Assembly: GCA_018815245.1 (NCBI GenBank)
Contig: JAHIXK010000005.1
Location: 124,001 to 188,000 of the forward strand
Origin: Gammaproteobacteria bacterium
Lineage (GTDB): Bacteria; Pseudomonadota; Gammaproteobacteria; Burkholderiales; Burkholderiaceae_B
Reading direction: 5' to 3'
Length of the DNA: 64,000 nucleotides
The position numbers were made by a program, and so were the translations under genes. Shown here piece by piece: positions 20,944 to 28,704 of this stretch. The notes beneath the pieces are model-generated. The model had not been told where the DNA came from. It ran no database searches and was given only the letters and a program-made list of their open reading frames with translations. Numbering within the stretch: position 1 is the stretch's first letter; each line of letters starts with the position of its first letter.

Positions 20944-22252
20944 ACCCGGTTTTCAATCGCTCGCGGTGTGGGGCAATGTCTGTTTCGGATATTCCCCCAA
21001 GCCTGTTCAAGTCGTTTTTCAAGCGGGTCTGAAACATGTTTTGACCAAGGTCGGTGATGGTTTCATCATTGCCGGAAATTTTTTCGTTTTTTTCAATTTC
21101 CTGGATTGCCTGAAGACCTTCGTCAACCAAGTCCGAAAACTGATTGTATGTTTTGCCTGCAAGTGCGGCCACATCTTGCTCTACCTGTACGGCACGGCCC
21201 GCAAAGTTCATGTCTGGGTCTATGCCGTTGGGAACATCGAGCAGTCGTTGTGATACGCCCACTACACAGGGGTGTTCTACGTTTATCTCGTTCAGGCGAA
21301 CCAGCAGGGCTGCGGTCAGGTTGGATCGCATTGCAGTGTCGCTTGTTGCCTGAATGTACTGGCATACGTTGCCAAGAAGTCTCTTTGGGGTCATTGCCCC
21401 TGGGGAGTTGGGGTCAAACCCCGTGGAGGCAAGGCAGTGGTTAAGCCCCTCACGGATGTTGTTGTGGCGAGGATCCTGTCGGATGGCCCGATCAAGAAAC
21501 CGGGTGATTTCTCCGCTAGTCATTTCTTTTGTTTGCCCGTGCTTTGCTTGCATGATTCCCATTACCCGAACAGCGTTGGTGCGAACGGCGTTGTCGTGTA
21601 CGCTTTGTGAACCTGAGTGTCTCAAGGCACGTTCCATCTGCGTTACCAGCACTGAGTTCTGTGAGGATACGTTTCGTTGAATCAGTGTTGGATTTCTTAG
21701 CATGGCATTTATCTCGTCACGGGAATAAACAACACCATCAAGGTTGAACTCGTTTTGGGCAGGACAAAGCCTGTTGGTCCACAGATTGAGCATTTCCCGG
21801 ACGTCGTTTTCCATGGTGACGTTGTATGCAACATCAAGTTCCTGAAAATTCAGGTCAATACAGTACGATGCAAAATAGTTGGCCTGTCTGGGGGCCCCCT
21901 TGAAATTCAGGACTTCGTCTTCCTGCATCAGTTTGCTGATGTGTTTACAGAGGGCGGCTTTTTGCAGTCGGGTTGTGCTCGGTCGCTCGAATGCGACCGC
22001 CATGGTGTGTAGAAACGCGCTTTTTATTTCCGTGCGCGGCGGGTTGATGCGCGCGATTTCCAGAAGTTCTGCCGCCGAGTGGTGACGCCCTGGTAAAAAT
22101 GTGACGGCTCTTGGTGTGTAAGCTGGTGCCACTGGCTGGGTTGGTGGATTGGGCAGGGTTGTGTATCCCTGTGCGGCTGGACGAACGTTTGGCTGAACCT
22201 GGTTAACATGACCAAAGCATCCGAACATTCTGGTGAATATATTTCCTGGCAT
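20927..22252 (-). CDS. Unrecognised 441-residue protein, partner of the Josephin-like protein
   Basis: 441 residues with GAGGAATT as ribosome-binding site, located inside the end of the upstream gene; the gap is only 5 nt, so the pair is almost certainly one operon. The N-terminal 45 residues are Pro/Gln/Asn-rich and look disordered; the rest appears mostly helical (for example SVLVTQMERALRHSGS, then ITRFLDRAIRQD). No signal peptide or membrane segment. A notable conserved-looking patch is HPCVVGVSQRLLDVPNGIDP near residue 340. I do not recognise the family. G+C appears lower than in aceK by eye. Possibilities are a second effector, an accessory factor or an inhibitor of the partner. It overlaps aceK tail-to-tail. 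Confidence 0.7.
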   Translation of the reverse strand: MPGNIFTRMFGCFGHVNQVQPNVRPAAQGYTTLPNPPTQPVAPAYTPRAVTFLPGRHHSAAELLEIARINPPRTEIKSAFLHTMAVAFERPSTTRLQKAALCKHISKLMQEDEVLNFKGAPRQANYFASYCIDLNFQELDVAYNVTMENDVREMLNLWTNRLCPAQNEFNLDGVVYSRDEINAMLRNPTLIQRNVSSQNSVLVTQMERALRHSGSQSVHDNAVRTNAVRVMGIMQAKHGQTKEMTSGEITRFLDRAIRQDPRHNNIREGLNHCLASTGFDPNSPGAMTPKRLLGNVCQYIQATSDTAMRSNLTAALLVRLNEINVEHPCVVGVSQRLLDVPNGIDPDMNFAGRAVQVEQDVAALAGKTYNQFSDLVDEGLQAIQEIEKNEKISGNDETITDLGQNMFQTRLKNDLNRLGGISETDIAPHRERLKTGFTSPS

Positions 22253-22257
22253 GGCAG

Positions 22258-24144
22258 TTAATTCCTCGATTGAAGTTGGGGGGTTGGAACCAAAATGTCA
22301 GTTGCATTCATTCTTTGAAGTGTTTGTGCCAATTGACCTGCCCGACAAAATATTTCGCAGGGTTGAACACCCGTAATACTTGTACCCAGGGCGTTCAGGC
22401 CAAGCCAGTTGCCATGCTGGTCGGGCACGATCGTGAAGTAGTGCCCGGATTGCTGCCCGGTTCGGATGATGATGGGGAAGTCTTTTCCGTGTTCAATGAA
22501 TTTTCGGGCCCGATCTTCCTGTCGGGCGATGGCCTGCGATTGTGTTCTGGTGTTGAGATGGCTCATTGAATGGGGTTGATGCGGTTGCCGTGAATTTGTC
22601 AACGTGGTGTTGACGAGTGCCAGCAGGTCCCGCATTTCTGTACCGCGTTGAACTGACAGCCAGTCTTCTGGCGTGATCGTCATCTGGTCGATCGCAGAGA
22701 GTTCGTCGGCGTGTTGTACCCAATTCTGGTTTCTTTCCACGGCACCGATATTGATTAATTGACGCCAGCTTTGCGTGGGGGGCAGTTCGGTTGCAATGCA
22801 TATTTCATCCGGTGTTGTTCCCAGAAAGTCAGCTCTCGATATTGTTGCGCTTTGCCCCTGCGAAATTGCCTGGAGAATTGTTGGGTGCATTAGCCCCACC
22901 TGTGTATCAGTTGTAATTTCAAGTCGCCCCAGCATTTGTAATTTTTGCTGAACCATGAAGGACGCCACATTTTCGGGTCTTACTTCATGACGCTGAAGCA
23001 GGCAGTTGATGGCTTGCGATGCGCATTGCATCTGCAACTGTGGTTCTTTGAATGCCAGCCCCTGATTTCTCGGCGCAAGCCAGTTGAGGGCGGGTGCTGG
23101 TTTTTTCGAAGCCGGTGTTGTACGGGTATGTGGTTCTGTGTTCGGTATGTGGCGCTTGAATGCCCGTATGTAGACGGGGTCGTCGGCATTTTCACCAGCA
23201 AGTGCAATAGAGAACGGTACCTGGTGTTTGGCAAATGCGTGAAGACCGTTTCTGGTGAAAAATGACTCAAAGTCAACAGATTCTTCGCCAACGAAATGAG
23301 GGTTTTCCGGGCTGATGGTTTTCAGTGTTTCCTCTGCGGCGTAAATCCACTGAATGCCCTCTTTGCAATGCAGTTCCCCACGATACTGACGACCAAGGCA
23401 TTCTTCTTGCGCGGTAATCAGTTGTGCAAGGCGAGGGTTTTGAGGGCAGATGATTGCAGGGCAAGCGGGGCTGTCTTTAAATGCTTCGGGCAAGGCACGT
23501 AAATGACTGTCCATGCAGTTTTTTACATGAAGCAGCTGAGCTGTCACATTTGCGGGGTTGTTGATGTTGTTTAGCGGTACTTCGGTGACGGGTATTTCGA
23601 AAGAGACTTCAAGTGCTGAGTCGTATACCTGAAGTGTCCACTGGGGCGAGTATATGGAGGCGATTGCCTCCGGTGTTCTAAAGGCGCCTACTATTCGACA
23701 GCCATTGCCAATGTCAAGTGCCTCCATGTTTTGCAGGCGGTTCACAAAATTCGCCATTGGGCTTGCACTGCTGCCGTCCAGGAGGTACACAAACCCCTGC
23801 TTGTTCTGGATTGATTTGGCCAGCTCGGGGAGCAAGGCGTTGATTTCAGGTGCATTTTGACTGCCTTGAACGCCAGCGGTGAACCGGTGTTCAACCTGAT
23901 TGGGAAAGCCCGCCGGTTTGTTGACTCTTGGTGAGCTCATGAAGTTTACCTCACGCATCGAATGCGAAATGTGTTGGTAAGGAGCGGTGCCAAGTTTGAA
24001 GAATTTGTTCGCTTGACCCGCAATTTTTCGGATTGCATCAATGAACGTTCGCCCTTGCTGTCGGGTTGAAGATGCGTGCCGTTGTTGCACAGGTTTGCTG
24101 TTCGAAATGGAGGGGGGCTGGTTTGGAAACTTGAAACTGAACAT
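22258..24144 (-). CDS. Putative Josephin-like cysteine protease (candidate deubiquitinase effector)
   Basis: 628 residues from ATG 24144; ATG 23940 (Met69) has the better ribosome-binding site (GAGG 8 nt upstream) and would give 560 residues. The C-terminal part matches the Josephin catalytic layout of ataxin-3: CASQAINCLLQRHEVRPENV resembles its CAQHCLNNLLQ segment, with Cys374 preceded five residues earlier by Gln369 (as Gln9/Cys14), and GHYFTIVPDQHGNWLGLNAL resembles the HWFTV...WFNLNSL segment, giving His568 and Asn584 (16 apart; 15 in ataxin-3). The Cys-His distance (194) exceeds ataxin-3's 105, so an insertion sits in the domain. The N-terminal 350 residues are unrecognised. No signal peptide. 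G+C is about 47% in one sampled line against 55% in aceK. Confidence 0.72.
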   Translation of the reverse strand: MFSFKFPNQPPSISNSKPVQQRHASSTRQQGRTFIDAIRKIAGQANKFFKLGTAPYQHISHSMREVNFMSSPRVNKPAGFPNQVEHRFTAGVQGSQNAPEINALLPELAKSIQNKQGFVYLLDGSSASPMANFVNRLQNMEALDIGNGCRIVGAFRTPEAIASIYSPQWTLQVYDSALEVSFEIPVTEVPLNNINNPANVTAQLLHVKNCMDSHLRALPEAFKDSPACPAIICPQNPRLAQLITAQEECLGRQYRGELHCKEGIQWIYAAEETLKTISPENPHFVGEESVDFESFFTRNGLHAFAKHQVPFSIALAGENADDPVYIRAFKRHIPNTEPHTRTTPASKKPAPALNWLAPRNQGLAFKEPQLQMQCASQAINCLLQRHEVRPENVASFMVQQKLQMLGRLEITTDTQVGLMHPTILQAISQGQSATISRADFLGTTPDEICIATELPPTQSWRQLINIGAVERNQNWVQHADELSAIDQMTITPEDWLSVQRGTEMRDLLALVNTTLTNSRQPHQPHSMSHLNTRTQSQAIARQEDRARKFIEHGKDFPIIIRTGQQSGHYFTIVPDQHGNWLGLNALGTSITGVQPCEIFCRAGQLAQTLQRMNATDILVPTPQLQSRN

Positions 24145-24247
24145 GGGTGGCGCCTGCCAAAATGTTGCGACACACTACGTGAGCAATTTGGGCAGTCGGT
24201 TCCTTTGGTGTTCAATTCTGCAGGCCGGAGTTTTTCCGGCGGGCCAA

Positions 24248-24970
24248 TTAAAGTCGGGAAGGCAACATCAGTTCGCTGGCTTTGATTTTTTCCGGTTGAA
24301 ACTTGTTCACCGGCACGTCCAGCTCGTAGCCAATCGCCACACCGCACAGCAAGTTGTATTGCCCGGGAATGTCAAAGTGTTTGTCCAAGGGCGCGCGGAA
24401 CAAGCCCAAGGCACCCTGCGCACAAGTGCCCAGGCCTTCGTTGGTGGCGGCCAGCATCAGGCTTTGCAGAAAAATACCGGCATCCAGCGCGCTGTATATG
24501 CCCACGCCTTCGTGCACAAACACAAAGGCAGCAGCGGGCGCACCAAACATGCGAAAGTTTTCTGCCATGGCTTGGTCGCGGGCTTTCAGGTCGTTGCGGG
24601 CCACGCCCAGCACGCCATACAAACCTTTGCCACATTCCACCCTTCGCGCTTGCAAATCCTTGGGGTATTTCAGAACGGGCTTTACATCGCCATCGGGAAT
24701 GCCTTTGCTGCGCGTTAGCAGCCCTTTGATTTGTGCCAGCTTGCCGCCGCGCTGCAATTTGATGGTTTCCTGGAAGCGCCCGTACAGTTCGCTGCGCAGA
24801 CTTTCCAGTGTTTTGCCGGTGGCCAGCGCAATTCTGTAAGGGTGCGTGTTCGACCAACTTGGTGACAGTGCAGCCTGTTGAAGTAGGCGTTCCAGCACGT
24901 CTTGGGGCACGGGTTTGGGGTCGAAAGCACGGGTGCTGTGGCGTTGTTTCAGTGTTTCAAGAAATTCCAT
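24248..24970 (-). CDS. Nitroreductase family protein
   Basis: 240 residues from ATG 24970, with AAGGA upstream; the frame is open to 25060, but that extension covers the divergent promoter region. The start MEFLETLKQRHSTRAFDPKPV and then LSPSWSNTHPYRIALATG are the FMN-binding signatures of the nitroreductase superfamily, and GLGTCAQGALGLFR is the usual later motif. Such enzymes reduce nitroaromatics, quinones or enones with NAD(P)H; the substrate is not indicated. It is divergent from the monooxygenase gene and transcribed toward the Josephin-like cassette, 103 bp away. Confidence 0.87.
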   Translation of the reverse strand: MEFLETLKQRHSTRAFDPKPVPQDVLERLLQQAALSPSWSNTHPYRIALATGKTLESLRSELYGRFQETIKLQRGGKLAQIKGLLTRSKGIPDGDVKPVLKYPKDLQARRVECGKGLYGVLGVARNDLKARDQAMAENFRMFGAPAAAFVFVHEGVGIYSALDAGIFLQSLMLAATNEGLGTCAQGALGLFRAPLDKHFDIPGQYNLLCGVAIGYELDVPVNKFQPEKIKASELMLPSRL

Positions 24971-24991
24971 ATTTCCTTGCTCTGTGTAATA

Positions 24992-25026
24992 GTTGGCCCA
25001 GTTTAGAGTATTTCTTCCTGGCCAAC
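24992..25026. promoter_or_regulatory. Inverted repeat between divergent nitroreductase and monooxygenase genes
   Basis: GTTGGCC (24992-24998) and GGCCAAC (25020-25026) form a perfect 7-bp inverted repeat with a 21-bp spacer inside the 130-bp divergent region. This could be an operator for a dimeric regulator controlling both genes. No regulator gene is adjacent, and the arms are short enough to be chance. Confidence 0.3.
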
Positions 25027-25100
25027 AGACCCGGCTCGCCACTATTCTCTTAACTGACAATACGAAAAGTCACATAGAGAGCTACATAAGGGGACAAATA

Positions 25101-26621
25101 ATGAGCAATTCACACGTAGATGTACTGATTATTGGCGCCGGTTTGTCGGGTATTGGTGCAGCTTGCCACATCAAGCAAAACTGCAAGGGCAAAACCATCA
25201 AAATTCTGGAACGTCGCACAGCGATTGGCGGCACCTGGGATTTGTTCCGCTACCCCGGTATTCGCTCCGATTCCGACATGTTCACCTTGGGCTACAGTTT
25301 CAAGCCCTGGAAAGGCGAGAAAGTATTGGCCAACGGTCAGGAAATTCGCGAGTACGTGACGGAAGCCGCCAAAGAACACAATGTGACCCAAGACATTCAG
25401 TTTGGTTTAAAGGTAACTTCCGCAAATTGGGATTCCGGGACCAATCGGTGGACCGTGGAAGGGATTGTTGAGGAAACCGGCGAGAAGCAAGTGTTCACCA
25501 GCAACTTCCTGTTGGGCTGCACGGGTTACTACAACTACGACAAGGGCTACAGCCCGGAATTTCCCGGCATCAAGAATTTCAAAGGCACTGTGGTGCACCC
25601 ACAGCAATGGCCTGAAAACCTGGATTATGCGGGCAAGCGCGTGGTGGTGATCGGCAGTGGCGCAACCGCCATTACGCTGGTTCCTGCAATGGCCGACACC
25701 GCTGGCCATGTCACCATGTTGCAGCGTTCGCCCACTTACATTGCATCTATTCCATCAGTTGATCCGGTTTCTGTGGTGTTGAAGAAATTCATGCCCGACA
25801 CCTGGGTGTACAACATTGGCCGTGCACGCAACATTGGTTTGCAGCGTTTGATTTTCAAGCTGAGCAAGCAACGCCCACAAGCCATTAAACGCCTGCTGCT
25901 GGGTGCCACGCGCGCGCGCATGGGCAAGAATTTTGACATGAAGCACTTCACGCCCAGCTACAATCCGTGGGATCAACGCCTGTGCGTGGTGCCCGATGGC
26001 GACTTGTTCAAAGTACTGAAAAAAGGCAAGGCCGACATTGTGACGGATCATATTGATACCTTTGTTGAAAACGGTATCAAGCTGAAAAGCGGCAAGGTTT
26101 TGGAAGCTGACATTGTGGTAACTGCCACTGGGCTTGACCTGCAAATTCTGGGTGGCCTTACCGCGCATGTGGATGGCAAACCCGTGAATGTGGGCGAGGT
26201 GATGAGCTACAAGGGGGTGATGATGAGCAGCATCCCCAACTTTGCGATGGTGTTTGGTTACACCAATGCATCGTGGACATTGAAAGCGGATCTGGCTGCG
26301 GAATTCGTGTGCCGCGTGATCAAGCACATGGACAAGCACGGCTACACCCGCGTGGTGCCCAATGCCGAAGGCGTTGAAGCCGATGACACGCCCATGTTCG
26401 ACCTGGACGCCGGTTACATGAAGCGTGCCGCTGAGCGTTTGCCCAAGCAAGGCCCTGCCGCGCCATGGACTGTGGTGAACAACTACCTGGCCGACCGCCC
26501 TGTGTTGAAGAAAGGCAAGCTTGAGGACGGTGTGCTGGAATTTGCGAAGGTGGGTACGGTTGAGAAGAAGTCTTCAGCCCGCAAGACTAAGACTGAGCAG
26601 ACTGCTCAGCAGGCTGCTTGA
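25101..26621 (+). CDS. Flavin-containing monooxygenase, Baeyer-Villiger type
   Basis: 506 residues from ATG 25101 with AAGGGG upstream. FAD site IIGAGLSGIG (12-17), then GGTWDLFRYPGIRSDSD typical of BVMOs; the type I BVMO fingerprint F-x-G-x-x-x-H-x-x-x-W-P is exact at residues 160-171 (FKGTVVHPQQWP), and the NADPH site is GSGATA (185-190). It inserts oxygen next to a carbonyl, or oxidises related substrates, using NADPH and O2. The C-terminus is Lys/Thr/Ala-rich. Transcribed away from the nitroreductase and ended by a good terminator, so probably a single-gene unit. Confidence 0.9.
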   Translation: MSNSHVDVLIIGAGLSGIGAACHIKQNCKGKTIKILERRTAIGGTWDLFRYPGIRSDSDMFTLGYSFKPWKGEKVLANGQEIREYVTEAAKEHNVTQDIQFGLKVTSANWDSGTNRWTVEGIVEETGEKQVFTSNFLLGCTGYYNYDKGYSPEFPGIKNFKGTVVHPQQWPENLDYAGKRVVVIGSGATAITLVPAMADTAGHVTMLQRSPTYIASIPSVDPVSVVLKKFMPDTWVYNIGRARNIGLQRLIFKLSKQRPQAIKRLLLGATRARMGKNFDMKHFTPSYNPWDQRLCVVPDGDLFKVLKKGKADIVTDHIDTFVENGIKLKSGKVLEADIVVTATGLDLQILGGLTAHVDGKPVNVGEVMSYKGVMMSSIPNFAMVFGYTNASWTLKADLAAEFVCRVIKHMDKHGYTRVVPNAEGVEADDTPMFDLDAGYMKRAAERLPKQGPAAPWTVVNNYLADRPVLKKGKLEDGVLEFAKVGTVEKKSSARKTKTEQTAQQAA

Positions 26622-26643
26622 TTGATGATTTGATTCGGGTTTC

Positions 26644-26670
26644 AAGGGCTGCAGTAATGCGGCCCTTTTT
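26644..26670 (+). terminator. Rho-independent terminator after the monooxygenase gene
   Basis: AAGGGCTGC (26644-26652) pairs with GCGGCCCTT (26659-26667) around AGTAAT, with one G-T pair, running into TTTTT (26666-26670). Lies 23 nt after the stop codon and just before the stop of the opposite-strand gene at 26678. Confidence 0.8.
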
Positions 26671-26677
26671 GTGTCAA

Positions 26678-27163
26678 TCAATTAAACCCGCTTCGATACC
26701 CTAGCCGGTTCAAGCCACGGCTGGCTCGCATGGCACGTTCGCTGCGAAATTGCACGATTTGTTCTGAATTGCTGGAAAAATCGCCACCCAAGGGGGTGTC
26801 GAATCCTCTGTTCAAACCTCGGCTGGCACGCTGTGCGCGAGCTGTTTTAAATTCTGCAACCTGTTCCTTGTCCACTTCAAATTCGCCTCCAAGGGGCGTT
26901 TCAAGCGTGCCAGTGTCAAAGCTGTCCAGGCTGCGGTTCAAGCCCAGCAGGTCATCCCGACCAATTGTTAGAAGGGCTTTGGCCAGGGGAAAGTTGCCTT
27001 GCGCCCGAATTTCGTCGCGAAGCGTATTCACAGCCAGAATTTCCTCGCCGTTGACGAAATAGTCGATGGGGCGGGGTACGTCGGGGAATCGCTCGGCCAG
27101 TGCGGGTTGGCTAAGCAGGGTACTGGCCGCAATCGTGATGCAGGGCAAAATGTGTTTGAGCAT
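26678..27163 (-). CDS. Small secreted protein with tandem internal repeats
   Basis: 161 residues from ATG 27163, with AGGAG upstream; the frame is open to 27244 without a second ribosome-binding site. Sec signal peptide MLKHILPCITIAASTLLSQPALA. The mature protein contains two 34-residue repeats: TPLGGEF (89-95) to ASRGLNR (113-119), then TPLGGDF (123-129) to ASRGLNR (147-153). A weaker half copy (GLNR then TPLGG) precedes them. No domain recognised. Flanked by divergent exoD-like and convergent monooxygenase genes; likely a monocistron. Function unknown. Confidence 0.75.
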   Translation of the reverse strand: MLKHILPCITIAASTLLSQPALAERFPDVPRPIDYFVNGEEILAVNTLRDEIRAQGNFPLAKALLTIGRDDLLGLNRSLDSFDTGTLETPLGGEFEVDKEQVAEFKTARAQRASRGLNRGFDTPLGGDFSSNSEQIVQFRSERAMRASRGLNRLGYRSGFN

Positions 27164-27255
27164 GGCGACTCCTGAGATGAACGTGTATTCATCACATAGA
27201 GTGATGCCTGGGTGATTATCTTGTCCATCGGGCTTACCCTTCACTAGAAATAGGT

Positions 27256-28011
27256 ATGCAACTCACTTTTCTTGAAGTGACAACGCTGCGGATTTGTCCA
27301 ATTTCGCCTAACATTGAGCTTCTTGAGTTCAATCAATCCACCTTGCGCAATCTTTCCGATATTGATGAATCCCTGCAAGACCTGCCCTACGCTTGGCGGC
27401 GCGTGGCGCTGTTCGCCGACAATATGGCCCAAGCCAGGGTGGTCGATGCCATTGGCCGCAGCCCCAAGCAGCAGCTAACGTGGATTGGTTTAGCAGCATT
27501 GCCTTTGCTGTTGCCATTCGGAATTCCTGGTATTGCCACCAGTTTGGGGTACCTTACATTCTTGCTGGGCTTGGGTTACGCCCTGGGTTTTGGTGTGCCG
27601 ATTCCCAAAAAAATCGGCGAGAAGCGCTTGCCACCCAAGGCGGCCGGCGTGTTGAGGAAGTTCTTGGGCGTGTTCATTCGACGGGTGGCCCCTCACAGCA
27701 AGCCGCGCCTGTTCATCATGAGCCATCCGCGCATGCGGCCAGTTAACGGTTTGGTGCTTGCTTTTGCAGGCCTTACCATGGCCGCGCCTGTGCCTTTTGC
27801 ATCTTTCGACAATGTGCTGCCCGCAGCGGCCATGGTGTGCATTACTTTTGGCTTAAGGGTGCGCGATGGCCGGCTGGTGCTGGCGGGCTATGTATTCACC
27901 GCGCTGGCGGCTTTGCTCGTGGTGCTGTTGTGGTGGGGCGGTTATGCGGTGTTTGTGTGGGTTTCAAGGCAGCCCTGGATCAGTCAATGGCTGGGTTGGC
28001 TTTTTTCCTGA
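27256..28011 (+). CDS. ExoD-like membrane protein (exopolysaccharide synthesis family)
   Basis: 251 residues. A soluble N-terminal part is followed by hydrophobic segments near 85-125 (with PLLLPFGIPGIAT), 165-215 and 220-250. The MRPVNGLVLAFAGLTMAAPVPFASFDNVLPAAA stretch and the earlier PKKIGEKRLPP are features of the ExoD family, first linked to exopolysaccharide production and alkaline tolerance in rhizobia. The biochemical role is unknown. It stands 82 bp upstream of the isomerase-mcc block in the same direction and may or may not share its promoter. Confidence 0.78.
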   Translation: MQLTFLEVTTLRICPISPNIELLEFNQSTLRNLSDIDESLQDLPYAWRRVALFADNMAQARVVDAIGRSPKQQLTWIGLAALPLLLPFGIPGIATSLGYLTFLLGLGYALGFGVPIPKKIGEKRLPPKAAGVLRKFLGVFIRRVAPHSKPRLFIMSHPRMRPVNGLVLAFAGLTMAAPVPFASFDNVLPAAAMVCITFGLRVRDGRLVLAGYVFTALAALLVVLLWWGGYAVFVWVSRQPWISQWLGWLFS

Positions 28012-28093
28012 CAAGGCGCAAGCCAGTCAGCTTACTGCACGCTAACTTAGATAGAATCACAGGAACGCCCTCAATCTGGAGCCGAAAAGCACC

Positions 28094-28702
28094 ATGACTA
28101 CCAAACAAACGATTGATTTCTATTTCGACCTGACCAGCCCCTATAGCTACGTGGCCGCTGAACAAATTGAAGAAATTGCAGCCGCTGGCAACCGCACCGT
28201 GAATTACAAACCCACCTTGCTGGGTTTTGTGTTCAAAAGCACGGGCAACACCGCCCCCATGATGAACCCCGCCAAGGGCAAATATTCTGCGAAAGACTTT
28301 GCCCGCACCGCGCGTTTTCATGGCTTGCAAATCAATTGGCCCAAGAAATTCCCGATCAATGCCACCACGGGTTCACGCGCTATTTTGCAGGTGTTGAATA
28401 CCCAACCCGAGAAAACGGGTGAGTTCATTCGCGCACTGTACAAGGCTTATTTCGTGACCGGGCAAGACATCACCGAAGACGCCACAGTGCAGGCTGTTGC
28501 CGATTCAATTGGGCTGGATGGCGCAGCATTGGTGGCAGCTAGCCAAATCGATGCAGTGAAAGAGCAAATGAAAAACGCAGTGCAGGAATCAATCGATGCG
28601 GGCATGTTCGGTGCACCATATTTTGTGGTGGATGGCGAAGCATTTTGGGGCCAGGACCGCATGGAGCAATTGCGCCGCTGGGTAGCACAGGGGCCATTCT
28701 AA
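28094..28702 (+). CDS. 2-hydroxychromene-2-carboxylate isomerase/DsbA-family protein
   Basis: 202 residues. The opening [20 protein letters not shown] is the signature of HCCA-isomerase-like members of the thioredoxin/GST-kappa fold; the usual catalytic Ser is in SPYSY and the late motif [21 protein letters not shown] is intact. In naphthalene catabolism the reference enzyme isomerises HCCA with glutathione; here the context is leucine catabolism, so the true substrate is uncertain. The mccB gene starts 2 nt after its stop, so it is co-transcribed with it. Confidence 0.85.
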   Translation: MTTKQTIDFYFDLTSPYSYVAAEQIEEIAAAGNRTVNYKPTLLGFVFKSTGNTAPMMNPAKGKYSAKDFARTARFHGLQINWPKKFPINATTGSRAILQVLNTQPEKTGEFIRALYKAYFVTGQDITEDATVQAVADSIGLDGAALVAASQIDAVKEQMKNAVQESIDAGMFGAPYFVVDGEAFWGQDRMEQLRRWVAQGPF

Positions 28703-28704
28703 AC

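Noticed and set aside
20927-22252. NEL-type E3 ubiquitin ligase paired with a deubiquitinase
   Set aside because: Attractive by context, but no leucine-rich repeats and no C-x-D catalytic motif in a convincing setting were found.
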